Positions 34,744-42,852 of a DNA stretch of 64,000 bases are shown piece after piece. Under the pieces are notes generated by a model that saw nothing but the letters and a program-made list of their open reading frames with translations, ran no database searches and had not been told where the DNA came from. Both the position numbers and the translations under genes were made by a program. The stretch comes from Negativicutes bacterium (lineage in GTDB: Bacteria > Bacillota_C > Negativicutes > Sporomusales_B > JARLHX01), in assembly GCA_031292015.1 (NCBI GenBank), contig JARLHY010000098.1, positions 20,070 through 84,069 of the forward strand. Reading direction: 5' to 3'. Every line of letters starts with the position of its first letter. The stretch's first letter is position 1.

Positions 34744-35400
34744 ATGAAAAGCATGGCAAAGGCACTGGTGCTGCTAAGTTTTGTCCTGATGATGACGCTG
34801 GTGATGAACACCGCGAGCGCTCAGGATTTCACCACCATCAAGCTCAGCCCCCCGGAGACGGACAAGGGAAAACCGCTGATGCAGGTATTTCAGGAACGGC
34901 AGTCGGGACGGGAATTCGCGAACAGGAACCTTGAACTGCAGGACCTGTCCAATCTGCTGTGGGCGGCCTACGGAATAAACCGCCAAGACGGCAAACACAC
35001 GGCTCCTTCGGCCAGGAACGTCCAGGAATATGAAATCTATGTCATCATGGAGCAAGGGGTCTATGTCTACGAGCCGAAAAACCATGAGCTGGTGCCGGTG
35101 GTAGAGGGCGACTACCGTGGGAGCGCCGGATCGCAGGCCTATGTGGCTACTGCCCCGGTGGATCTGATGTATGTCGCCGATCTGTCCAAGATCAGCTGGA
35201 TGCCTGACATGAACGGCAAGCTGTCCATCGCCTACATCGACGTCGGTTTCATCGCCGAGAACGCGGCGCTGTTTTGCGCCTCGGAAGGCCTTGTCTCGGT
35301 GCCCCGGCTGAACATGGATACAGCCAAACTTGCTCAGATCATGCGGTTGAGCCCGGACCAGAAGGTTATCCTGTCGACTTCGGTGGGGTATCCCAAATAG
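34744..35400 (+). CDS. Exported nitroreductase-fold (SagB/ThcOx-like) protein
   Basis: A 218-residue protein. Residues 1-27 form a signal peptide with cleavage after TASA. The remainder matches the compact nitroreductase fold of the SagB/ThcOx group: RQSGREFANRNLELQDLSNLL, WAAYGIN, TAPSARNVQEYEIYVI (flavin-phosphate region) and the end motif LSTSVGYPK. Members normally bind FMN and act in the cytoplasm, so export is notable; stand-alone secreted versions are common in some anaerobes but without known substrate. The ATG has GAGGTGAG about four to eight bases upstream and a terminator follows. Confidence 0.82.
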   Translation: MKSMAKALVLLSFVLMMTLVMNTASAQDFTTIKLSPPETDKGKPLMQVFQERQSGREFANRNLELQDLSNLLWAAYGINRQDGKHTAPSARNVQEYEIYVIMEQGVYVYEPKNHELVPVVEGDYRGSAGSQAYVATAPVDLMYVADLSKISWMPDMNGKLSIAYIDVGFIAENAALFCASEGLVSVPRLNMDTAKLAQIMRLSPDQKVILSTSVGYPK

Positions 35401-35438
35401 CAACAGACCTGCAAGCAGCCGGCTGAGGCCGGCGACGA

Positions 35439-35467
35439 GGGGCTGTCTCGCAGTGAGGCAGCCCTTT
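35439..35467 (+). terminator. Terminator after the exported nitroreductase-like gene
   Basis: GGGCTG and CTC arms pair with GAG and CAGCCC across a short loop (35439-35463), followed by TTTT at 35464-35467. Confidence 0.8.
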
Positions 35468-35536
35468 TGCTATAGATACCCGGTAGTAAAGCTGAGTAAG
35501 CGGTGTATTTCCGGGAGACATGTTGCTGTCTTGTTG

Positions 35537-35572
35537 TGTCCATAAAAAAGACACCTGTCTATAAAATGGACA
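35537..35572 (+). promoter_or_regulatory. Candidate UAS of the second sigma-54 activator (tandem palindromes)
   Basis: Two 17-base palindromes, TGTCCATAAAAAAGACA (35537-35553) and TGTCTATAAAATGGACA (35556-35572), lie in tandem. At their junction they form AGACA-CC-TGTCT. They are 55-90 bases upstream of the -24 element at 35625. A related GACA-GA-TGTC palindrome precedes the other sigma-54 promoter at 37273. Confidence 0.6.
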
Positions 35573-35624
35573 CTTTAAACCGGCGTGATCGCGCGGGAAG
35601 CCCGGCCCGCCTGGGATGCCGGTC

Positions 35625-35640
35625 TGGTACAGTTATTGCA
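35625..35640 (+). promoter_or_regulatory. Sigma-54 promoter of the second activator gene
   Basis: TGGTAC (35625-35630) and TTGCA (35636-35640) place GG and GC ten bases apart. It lies about 150 bases before the activator gene, suggesting self-activation. The bases between 35641 and 35788 hold no other gene. Confidence 0.7.
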
Positions 35641-35788
35641 TAGAAATAACGAATAGGCACAACCCGGATTTTCCCGCCGATCGGACAATAGATCTTTTTA
35701 GCTGACCGCGTAGGCGCAATCAGCGAATTGCGCGGTCGCTGAGGCGCGGCGCAACTCAGGTTTTAAAAAAATAAAGGAGAGGTGTGGA

Positions 35789-37153
35789 ATGAAGGCGACA
35801 AGCCCCGGTCAGAAGACTCAGGCCGCAGATGCCCGCCTGCACGCGGTCATCGACAATCCTTTCGAAGGTATTCTGGCGATCGACGCGACAGGGGAGGTCT
35901 TTTTTGCCAACGCGTTTTTCCTGGAAATGCTCAGCTGCGATCCGCGGCAGGTGCTGGGCAAAAAGATATGGGACGTCATTCCCGGCAGTCGGCTGTTTGA
36001 AACCGTCGGCCAGGGCTACTCCATCTGGGGCGAAACCCTGAAGGTCAACGACCGGGAATTTCTGGTGGCCCGCTTTCCCCTCAAAGTCGACGGACAGACG
36101 GTGGGAGCGATGGTCAAGACGGTTTTTCCCGACCAGACCATCGCCAAGGAGATTGTCCACAAGTTGTCGCAGCCGGCGGCCTCAGGCAGCTACAGCATGC
36201 AGCTGCTGTGCACCTGCCGGGATATCGTCGGCGAGACCCCGCCGATGCTGTACGTGAAGAAACTGGCGCGGCGGGCTTCCCGGACCAGTTCGACGCTGCT
36301 TATCACCGGTGAGAGCGGTACCGGCAAAGAGATCATCGCCCAGGCGATTCACACCCGCTCGGTGCGGCGCGAAGCTCCGTTCATCAGCGTAAACTGCGGG
36401 GCGATACCGGAAAATCTTTTGGAGTCGGAGCTGTTCGGCTATGTCGAAGGGGCTTTCACCGGGGCCAGGAAAGGCGGTAAACCGGGGAAATTCGAACTGG
36501 CGAACGGGGGAACGATCCTGCTGGACGAGATCGGCGATATGCCGCTGTACATGCAGGTGAAAATTCTGCGGGTGCTGCAGGAAAGGGCGGTCTGGCGGGT
36601 CGGGGCGACCACGCCGACGACGCTGGATGTCCGGGTCATGGCCTCCACCCACACCGACCTGAAGACGCTGGTGCGGGAAAAGAAGTTCCGTGAAGACCTG
36701 TATTACCGGCTGAACGTCCTTGAGATCAACATCCCGCCGCTGCGGGAACGGACCGAGGATCTGCCGCTTTTGGCCGAGGTCCTCATCCAGCGGATCAACC
36801 AAAAAATCGGTTCCGACGCGCGCGGCATCAGCGAAGAATCGCTGGGCATCCTGAAGGCCTACAGCTGGCCGGGCAATGTGCGGGAACTGGAAAATCTGCT
36901 GGAGCAGGCCGTCAACTGGAGCGAGGACCCGGTCATCGATATCAGGAAGATACCGATCCGGCCGTGGGAAAGCGACCAGGGCCGCTGGCAGCCTGACGGG
37001 AACCGGCCCTTCCGCAGCCAGGTGGAGGAAACGGAGAAAGAACTGATCATCAAGGCCCTGGAACACACGAACGGCAACAAGGCCCGGGCCGCCCGATCGC
37101 TGAATATGCAGCGTTCGGTCCTGTACAAGAAGCTGGAGAGAATGAAAATCTAG
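35789..37153 (+). CDS. Sigma-54-dependent activator with PAS sensor
   Basis: A 454-residue activator. Residues ~15-125 form a PAS domain (HAVIDNPFEGILAIDATGEV, then FANAFFLEML). The AAA+ module runs from about 150 to 375 with Walker A GESGTGKEIIA, the sigma-54 contact loop VEGAFTGARKGG and Walker B GTILLDEIGDM. The Fis-type helix-turn-helix near the C-terminus reads NGNKARAARSLNMQRSVLYK. GGAGAGG lies 9 bases before the ATG. The gene has its own -24/-12 promoter, and the operon beginning 200 bases downstream has another, so it probably drives the CoA-transferase/acyl-CoA dehydrogenase genes. The PAS ligand is unknown. Confidence 0.93.
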   Translation: MKATSPGQKTQAADARLHAVIDNPFEGILAIDATGEVFFANAFFLEMLSCDPRQVLGKKIWDVIPGSRLFETVGQGYSIWGETLKVNDREFLVARFPLKVDGQTVGAMVKTVFPDQTIAKEIVHKLSQPAASGSYSMQLLCTCRDIVGETPPMLYVKKLARRASRTSSTLLITGESGTGKEIIAQAIHTRSVRREAPFISVNCGAIPENLLESELFGYVEGAFTGARKGGKPGKFELANGGTILLDEIGDMPLYMQVKILRVLQERAVWRVGATTPTTLDVRVMASTHTDLKTLVREKKFREDLYYRLNVLEINIPPLRERTEDLPLLAEVLIQRINQKIGSDARGISEESLGILKAYSWPGNVRELENLLEQAVNWSEDPVIDIRKIPIRPWESDQGRWQPDGNRPFRSQVEETEKELIIKALEHTNGNKARAARSLNMQRSVLYKKLERMKI

Positions 37154-37171
37154 CGGCAAGTGTAGTCTTTG

Positions 37172-37185
37172 CGGACAGATGTCCG
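37172..37185 (+). promoter_or_regulatory. Candidate activator site, CGGACA-GA-TGTCCG
   Basis: A perfect 6-bp inverted repeat with a 2-base centre, about 90 bases upstream of the -24 element. Its GACA-N2-TGTC core is the same as that at 35550-35559 upstream of the activator gene. Confidence 0.6.
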
Positions 37186-37273
37186 AAAACGATACGGCCT
37201 GGCGAGGCCCGGCAGTTGCCTGGCGCCGGATACTATTGGCCGGCGGCGCGGGTTGAGGGACTTTCACCGGGAT

Positions 37274-37289
37274 TGGCACAGGTATTGCA
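37274..37289 (+). promoter_or_regulatory. Sigma-54 promoter of the CoA-transferase/acyl-CoA dehydrogenase operon
   Basis: TGGCAC (37274-37279) and TTGCA (37285-37289) with GG-N10-GC spacing. Near-identical to the promoter at 22883. Transcription would start near 37300, 56 bases before the GTG start codon. Confidence 0.9.
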
Positions 37290-37355
37290 ATAGACTATGA
37301 TTGCTGATGGCCGTCAGTGGTAGGAATGAAATGTTGCCATAAGGAGGGAAGGTCA

Positions 37356-38117
37356 GTGTCCAAATTCGCAAACAAAGTAAAATCCATCGACGAAGCCTTG
37401 GGGGTAATCGAGAAAAGCGGCGCGATCATCATGATGGGGGGATTCGTCGGTGCCGCCGAACCGACTTGCTGCATCGAGTGGCTGATCAACAACAGGATCA
37501 GCGAGATAACGCTGATTACCAATGAACCGGGTTTGAGCGGCTTCGGCCGGGCAATGCTGTACAAGAACGGGCTGGTGCGGGAGATTATCTCCAGCCATGT
37601 CGGCACCACCCAGGAATCGACGGATGAATATCTGAAAGGGTCCCTCAAAGTCGAGCAGTTCTATCCCATGGGCACCTGGATCGAAAAAGTACGGGCCGGC
37701 GCGATGGGCCTGGGCGGGGCTCTGATCCCGGTAGGGGTCGGGATCCTGGATGAGCCTGGTTTGTTCTCGGAGCTGAAGGAACCGAAGCAGGTTATCGAAG
37801 TCAACGGCGTAAAGTGTTTCGTGGAGCCGCCGCTGCGGGCGCCGTACGGGCTGGTCAAAGCCTGGCGGGCCGACGAAATAGGCAATCTGGAGTACCGCTA
37901 TACCAGCGTGAACTGCAACCCGATGGTGGCGATGGCCTGCGATTATACCGTGGCCGAAGTGGAGGAAATCGTACCGGTGGGAACCATCCCGCCGGAACGG
38001 GTGGGTACCCCCGGCGCCTTTGTCCATGCTGTCGTTAAGGGTCTGAGCCTGAAGGAGCATGACGAAATATACCGCCAGCACTGGCTGAAAATCGGGAAAC
38101 TGACTCCGGAAAAATAA
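37356..38117 (+). CDS. CoA-transferase subunit A (second system)
   Basis: A 253-residue family I CoA-transferase alpha subunit. The GTG at 37356 is chosen because AAGGAGGG is about eight bases upstream and the expected sigma-54 transcript begins near 37300; an in-frame start at 37317 has no ribosome site. IIMMGGFVGAAEPTC is the CoA-binding loop, and GAMGLGGALIPVGVGILDE and NCNPMVAMACDYTVAEVEEI are typical. It differs clearly from the subunit at 12142-12798, being longer. Substrate is unknown; the acyl-CoA dehydrogenase downstream implies a saturated short-chain or branched acid. Confidence 0.91.
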   Translation: MSKFANKVKSIDEALGVIEKSGAIIMMGGFVGAAEPTCCIEWLINNRISEITLITNEPGLSGFGRAMLYKNGLVREIISSHVGTTQESTDEYLKGSLKVEQFYPMGTWIEKVRAGAMGLGGALIPVGVGILDEPGLFSELKEPKQVIEVNGVKCFVEPPLRAPYGLVKAWRADEIGNLEYRYTSVNCNPMVAMACDYTVAEVEEIVPVGTIPPERVGTPGAFVHAVVKGLSLKEHDEIYRQHWLKIGKLTPEK

Positions 38118-38137
38118 TTGCGGCAGGAGGGAAAGAT

Positions 38138-38797
38138 ATGGATCCGAGAGTTTTAATCGCAAAGCGGGCGGCTCAGGAACTGAAGGACGGCCAGCTGGTC
38201 AACCTGGGTTTCGGCATGCCGACCCAAGCCTCGAACTATTTGCCTGAAGGCGTGAGCGTCATGTTCCACGCGGAAAACGGAGTTTTCGGAGTCGGCCCGC
38301 GGCCAAAGGCCTCGGAGGCGACAGCAGATATGACCAACGCCGGCGCCGAGCCGATTACCCTGGCACCCGGCGCGGCGATCATGGACCTGGCGACTTCGCT
38401 GGGGGCGATGCGCAGCGGCCGGCTGGATGTTACCATTCTCGGGGCCCTGGAAGTCGATCAGCTTGGCAATATCGCCAACTGGGCCGTGAAGCGGGGCGGC
38501 CGGTGGTGGCCGGGAATCGGCGGGGCCATGGACCTGTGCTACGGCACGAAAATGGTCATCGCCTGTCTGATGCACGCCGACAAGAGCGGGGAGTCCAAAA
38601 TCCTGAAAAAATGCACCCTGCCTCTGACCGGTAAGGGCTGCGTCAAAACCGTCATCACCGACAAAGCGGTTTTCGATGTCGGGGACAATGTTCTGATTCT
38701 GAAAGAACACGCCCCGGGGGTGACACTGGAAGAGATCAAAAAGCTGACTGAGGCCGATTTTGTTGTTGCCGATACCTTCCGGGAAATGAAATTATAG
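38138..38797 (+). CDS. CoA-transferase subunit B (second system)
   Basis: A 219-residue beta subunit, 20 bases after subunit A with GGAGG before the ATG. The catalytic glutamate is in HAENGVFGVGPRP near residue 48, followed by GGAMDLCYGTKMV and KCTLPLTGKGCVKTVITD. Together with 37356-38117 it would activate a carboxylic acid to its CoA ester at the expense of acetyl-CoA or similar. Sequence and gene order match 3-oxoacid/butyrate-type transferases. Nothing appears truncated. Confidence 0.92.
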   Translation: MDPRVLIAKRAAQELKDGQLVNLGFGMPTQASNYLPEGVSVMFHAENGVFGVGPRPKASEATADMTNAGAEPITLAPGAAIMDLATSLGAMRSGRLDVTILGALEVDQLGNIANWAVKRGGRWWPGIGGAMDLCYGTKMVIACLMHADKSGESKILKKCTLPLTGKGCVKTVITDKAVFDVGDNVLILKEHAPGVTLEEIKKLTEADFVVADTFREMKL

Positions 38798-38861
38798 AAT
38801 ACAGCGGGGAAAAGGGGGGCTCCTGCGGCAGCCTCCCTTAGAAAATACAGGAGGTTCAGGA

Positions 38862-40016
38862 ATGGAAGCTTTAGACAAACAAGGGGACAGTCTCATCGTT
38901 CAAAAAGCCAGAATATTCTGTGAAATTAATCTTCAGCCTGTCGCCAGGGAGCTGGACCGGCAGAATCGCTTCCCCACCGAACTGCTGGGTCAGATGAGGG
39001 AGGAAGGATTCTTCGGGATGAACTATCCTGCGGCTTGCGGCGGAGGCGGCTACAGCGCGGTGGAAACCCACAAAGCCATCAAGGAATTCGCCAAGGTCAG
39101 CGCCGGGGTCGCCCTGACCCTTCATGTCCACTGGATGGCGCTGGATGTGCTGCTGAAATACGGATCGGACGCCCAAAAACAGAATTATCTTCCTGATCTG
39201 GTACAGGGCCGGAAGATAGCGGCCTATACCATCAGCGAAGCCCAGGCCGGCTCTGATGCGGCGGCGATCAGGGCCAACGCGGCCCCCGACGGTGACGGCT
39301 GGATTTTAAACGGCTCGAAGTATTTTTGCACCAACGGCGGTCTGGCAGATGTCTATTTCGTGGCGTTCAAGACAGAGCCGGAGGCCGGGGCCAAGGGCAT
39401 CAGCATGTTCGTGGTGGAGAAAGGAACCCCGGGTTTTCAGATCGGTGTCGGCGAAGAAAAGATGGGCTGCCGGAGCTCGCTGACCACCGGCCTTGTTTTC
39501 AAGGACTGCCGTGTGGGCGCCGGCGCTCTGGTCGGCAAGGCCAACGACGGGTTCAGGGTCGCGATGTACGGCCTGAACGGCGGCCGCCTGGGGATGGCGT
39601 CGATGGGGCTTGGAATCGCCGAAGCGGCGATGGAAGCGGCGGCCCGGTATGTCAACCGGCGGTTGGCCTTCGGTAAACCGCTCAGCGCTCTTTACGCCAT
39701 CCAGGCGATGCTGGCGGATATGTACGTGAAAATGGAAGCAGCCAGACTGCTGGTGGAGCAGGCTGCCCAAAAACGGGACGACGGCGCCGATTATTCCCTG
39801 GACACATCAGTGGCGAAGCTTTTTGTCGCTGAGATGGTAACCGAGGTCTGTCATAAAGCCCTCCAGGTTTTTGGCGGGCATGGCTATATGAAGAACCTTG
39901 ATCTGGAACGGTATGCCCGGGATGCCCGCCTGCTGGATATCGGAGTGGGAGCCTCGGAGGTGCTGAAGATGGTGGTGGGCAGCGCCGTCGCCAAGACCAT
40001 CGGCAGCAGCGGCTAA
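38862..40016 (+). CDS. Acyl-CoA dehydrogenase
   Basis: A 384-residue FAD enzyme that makes an alpha,beta double bond in an acyl-CoA. The FAD/substrate region AYTISEAQAGSDAAAIRANA (near residue 123-142) and the C-terminal QVFGGHGYMKNLDLERYARD are family signatures; the usual catalytic Glu position lies near this second segment. Length is normal for the short-chain group. It is third in a sigma-54-controlled operon after the CoA-transferase genes, so it probably oxidises the CoA ester formed by them. No electron-transfer flavoprotein genes lie nearby, so ETF must be encoded elsewhere. Confidence 0.93.
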   Translation: MEALDKQGDSLIVQKARIFCEINLQPVARELDRQNRFPTELLGQMREEGFFGMNYPAACGGGGYSAVETHKAIKEFAKVSAGVALTLHVHWMALDVLLKYGSDAQKQNYLPDLVQGRKIAAYTISEAQAGSDAAAIRANAAPDGDGWILNGSKYFCTNGGLADVYFVAFKTEPEAGAKGISMFVVEKGTPGFQIGVGEEKMGCRSSLTTGLVFKDCRVGAGALVGKANDGFRVAMYGLNGGRLGMASMGLGIAEAAMEAAARYVNRRLAFGKPLSALYAIQAMLADMYVKMEAARLLVEQAAQKRDDGADYSLDTSVAKLFVAEMVTEVCHKALQVFGGHGYMKNLDLERYARDARLLDIGVGASEVLKMVVGSAVAKTIGSSG

Positions 40017-40037
40017 TAATAAGTAGGGGGAAAATGC

Positions 40038-41285
40038 GTGGACTATATCGTAAAAAAAAGATTTGACAGCAAGCTTACCACCGGAATCGCCGGGGTGGCG
40101 GTCTGCTTTGTTTATGCCATGATATACTGGCCGGTCTGGGCTTCGGTGGCGAAAGCCATCATCACGACTACGGCTGCGGCGGGTCTGCAGGCCGCTGATC
40201 CGGCCCTGGCCAAAAAATTCGTAGCCGCGTTTGCCGAAGGGACGTTCTTCTGGTGCAGCATCTGCGCCTGGATCTGGCAGACCCTGATTTTTGGCAATTA
40301 CGGCAAATACCATCTGGGTGAAACTCAGCCCCGGGCGGGCATTTGGTACACCTTTTTGAGTTTTGTCTGCGGCTGCGGTGTTTTCCTTGCGCTGATATCC
40401 TTTCTCGGGCTATGGTGGAAGCCGTTCAGCCTGGGCATCATGTTCGCCCCTGCCAATCAGGATGAGCTCAAGCTGGCGCTGGAGGGCTGGGAGGCATCCA
40501 ACTTCTATGTGCTGCCGGCCATCATCGCCCAGATCCCCTTCGTATCCCTGTTCCAGAAGAAACCGTGGGCCGGCAATCTGAAACCGCCGCTGGACGGCCT
40601 GGCGGTGATGATGACAAGCACGGCGGCGGCGATCCTCGTCTGGGTGGGGCTATTTATTCCCAGTTTCATGCATCTGGAGCTGGGCGGGCATGCCATCACC
40701 AGCCAGCCCCTCGGGTCGTGGCCGGCGGTGCTGGCCTTCTGCCAGGGGTTCATCTTCTGGTTTCTCATTCCGGCTGAAGGGGGCGAGGGGTATCCTTACA
40801 AGCTGCTCAGCGCCAGGCAGCCCTGGCTGGGGCTCTTCGGCCTGGTGCTCGCCCTGGCGTGCGGCGGGTTTGCGATGCCGGCGTTTTATGTGGCGGTCAT
40901 CGGGCTGTTTAAGATCAATCCGGGAGTGAATCCGCTGATCACCGCCGCATCCCTGGAGCTTTCGCTGATTGTCACGATGCTTTGCTGGCACCACCTGTTC
41001 GACGACTTTCCTGGCGTCGAGCAGCAGCCTGATGTCGCGAAACGGATTATCACCAGGGTCGTCATCTGGCTGTCCCTGGGGTCGGTGTTTGGCCTGCTGT
41101 GGCTGAAGGTTTATGTGCTGCTGCCTTTTGCCGGCAACGACCTTGGTCTCGGTTTTCCGGTGATGGGGGTGCTGGCCGGGCAGTTTGCCCTACTGATGGT
41201 GTTCTTGTACTTTAACACCTTTTTCGACAAATGGCCGCTGGTGTATAAACAAGCGGTCCAGACAGACAACACGGTATCCGGCTGA
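40038..41285 (+). CDS. Polytopic membrane protein, unknown (possible transporter)
   Basis: A 415-residue, strongly hydrophobic protein with about ten membrane segments and many tryptophans (WPVWASVAK, GLWWKPFSLG, KPWAGNL). GTG at 40038 with GGGGG upstream is the start. I do not recognise a transporter family. Long loops near residues 130-160 and near 310-320 (HHLFDDFPGVEQQPD) are hydrophilic. As the last gene of the CoA-transferase/acyl-CoA dehydrogenase operon, and with no other carrier there, it may import the acid substrate. That role is inference. Confidence 0.75.
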   Translation: MDYIVKKRFDSKLTTGIAGVAVCFVYAMIYWPVWASVAKAIITTTAAAGLQAADPALAKKFVAAFAEGTFFWCSICAWIWQTLIFGNYGKYHLGETQPRAGIWYTFLSFVCGCGVFLALISFLGLWWKPFSLGIMFAPANQDELKLALEGWEASNFYVLPAIIAQIPFVSLFQKKPWAGNLKPPLDGLAVMMTSTAAAILVWVGLFIPSFMHLELGGHAITSQPLGSWPAVLAFCQGFIFWFLIPAEGGEGYPYKLLSARQPWLGLFGLVLALACGGFAMPAFYVAVIGLFKINPGVNPLITAASLELSLIVTMLCWHHLFDDFPGVEQQPDVAKRIITRVVIWLSLGSVFGLLWLKVYVLLPFAGNDLGLGFPVMGVLAGQFALLMVFLYFNTFFDKWPLVYKQAVQTDNTVSG

Positions 41286-41302
41286 GGGTCCGGAAAAGGC
41301 AA

Positions 41303-41337
41303 GGACATCTGGGGGATTGCCCTCAGATGTCCTTTTT
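41303..41337 (+). terminator. Terminator of the second sigma-54 operon
   Basis: GGACATCTG (41303-41311) pairs with CAGATGTCC (41324-41332), followed by TTTTT. The next 259 bases to 41596 show no gene and no riboswitch that I recognise. Confidence 0.9.
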
Positions 41338-41596
41338 CGCCGGGGCTCGCAAGCGGTCGGGCCGGCAGGACAAAGCGCCGGGGACCGGGAAAAAAACGCT
41401 GTTTTCGGCTGCCGGTGAAGAAGGTCTGGGAATGGCGGATGTTGAATATTAATATCCACTCCGGTAACGTTAGCAAGCAGCCGTTCGGGACGGGAAGACC
41501 CGCGGCGACCCCTCCTCTGCCGGTCCGTGTTATCCGCAGCATCAGATTCTGTTGAATCCTTTGCAAGGAAGCAAAAATTGAAGGAGGTACCCCAAT

Positions 41597-42745
41597 ATGT
41601 TCAGAATGGTCCCGTCCAGAAGTATCGCCTTTATCGCCCTGGCCCTGGTCCTGGTATTCGTTGTCGGCTGCGGCGGGGGAACGGCGACAGGTCCCAAGGA
41701 AATCACCCTCGGCCTCACGGCGCCGATGACCGGCGACTATGCCGAATACGGCACAGTCTTCAAAAACGCCGCCGAGCTGGCGATCGAAAAGATCAACGCC
41801 CAGGGAGGCGTCAACGGCCAGAAGCTGAAACTGGTGGTGGGGGACAGCAAGGCTGATCCCAAGGAAGCGGCCAACATCGCCCAAAAATTTGTCTCCGACT
41901 CCGGCATAATAGGGGTCATCGGTGATTTCACCAGCACTGCGGCCCTGGCCGGAGCGCCGATATACCAAAAAGGCGGCCTGGTGCAGCTTTCGCCCACTTC
42001 GTCCCATCCCGACTTCACCAAGCAAGGCACTTATATGTTCCGCAATATCGCCACCCAGGAAGTGGAAGGGGCGATCCTTGCCGAATACGCCGTTAACAAA
42101 CTGAAGAAGAACAAGATCGCCATCGTTTACATAAACAATGACTGGGGCATCGTCGCCCACGGCAACTTCATGAAAAAAGCCAAAGCCCTGGGGGCGGAAA
42201 TCCTGACGGTCGAGCCGTACCTGCCTGAGCAGGGCAAGGATTTCAGCGCCATTGTCACCAAGGTCAGGGCCGCCAACCCTGACATGGTCTATCTCGGCAT
42301 GATGTACACCGATGCCGCCCTTTTCGCTCAGCAGGCCCGGAAGGCGGGGCTGACCGCGCCGCTGATCGGCACCGGTTCGCTGTACTCGGATGAACTCATC
42401 AAACTCGGCGGCAGCGCAGTGGATGGACTGTATCTCACCTGCTCCTTCTATCCCAACGACCCCCGTCCCGAGGTGCAGGATTTCGTCAAGAGTTATCAGG
42501 CCAAATACGGCAAGCTGCCGACAATGTTCGCGGCCCAGGCTTTTGATGCCACGAACCTGGTTATCCAGGCGCTGAAGAACGGTGCCACCGACCGCAAGTC
42601 GCTGCGCGACAAGCTGGCCGAAATCAAGGACTTCCCGGGCGTCACCGGCAAGACCTCTTTTGATGAGAATCGCGACGTAAACAAAGGACTGGCCGAACTG
42701 GTTGTGAAAGACGGCAAATACGTACCCTACCAGCCCGGAATGTAG
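41597..42745 (+). CDS. Branched-chain-type ABC transporter substrate-binding lipoprotein (operon 2)
   Basis: A 382-residue binding protein of the LivK family. The signal segment ends in a lipobox (FVVGC), giving a lipid-anchored mature protein. LGLTAPMTGDYAEYGTVFKNA, GVNGQKLKLVVGDSKADPKEA and GVIGDFTSTAALAGAPIYQ show the type I periplasmic-binding fold. The ATG has GGAGGT nine bases upstream. It differs substantially from the homologue at 4875-6005, so the ligand is probably different. The operon continues with permeases, ATPases, an ATC-hydrolase-like and a cysteine-synthase-like gene, hinting at a sulfur- or nitrogen-containing ligand. Confidence 0.9.
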   Translation: MFRMVPSRSIAFIALALVLVFVVGCGGGTATGPKEITLGLTAPMTGDYAEYGTVFKNAAELAIEKINAQGGVNGQKLKLVVGDSKADPKEAANIAQKFVSDSGIIGVIGDFTSTAALAGAPIYQKGGLVQLSPTSSHPDFTKQGTYMFRNIATQEVEGAILAEYAVNKLKKNKIAIVYINNDWGIVAHGNFMKKAKALGAEILTVEPYLPEQGKDFSAIVTKVRAANPDMVYLGMMYTDAALFAQQARKAGLTAPLIGTGSLYSDELIKLGGSAVDGLYLTCSFYPNDPRPEVQDFVKSYQAKYGKLPTMFAAQAFDATNLVIQALKNGATDRKSLRDKLAEIKDFPGVTGKTSFDENRDVNKGLAELVVKDGKYVPYQPGM

Positions 42746-42852
42746 CAGATCATGAACTGTTGCCTGTCAGGCCGGGATGAGCACACTGGTGTGCTTTCCC
42801 GGAATGGCAGGCTGCGTTTTTTCGCCTGGCAGCAGAAAAAAGAAGGTGAAGT

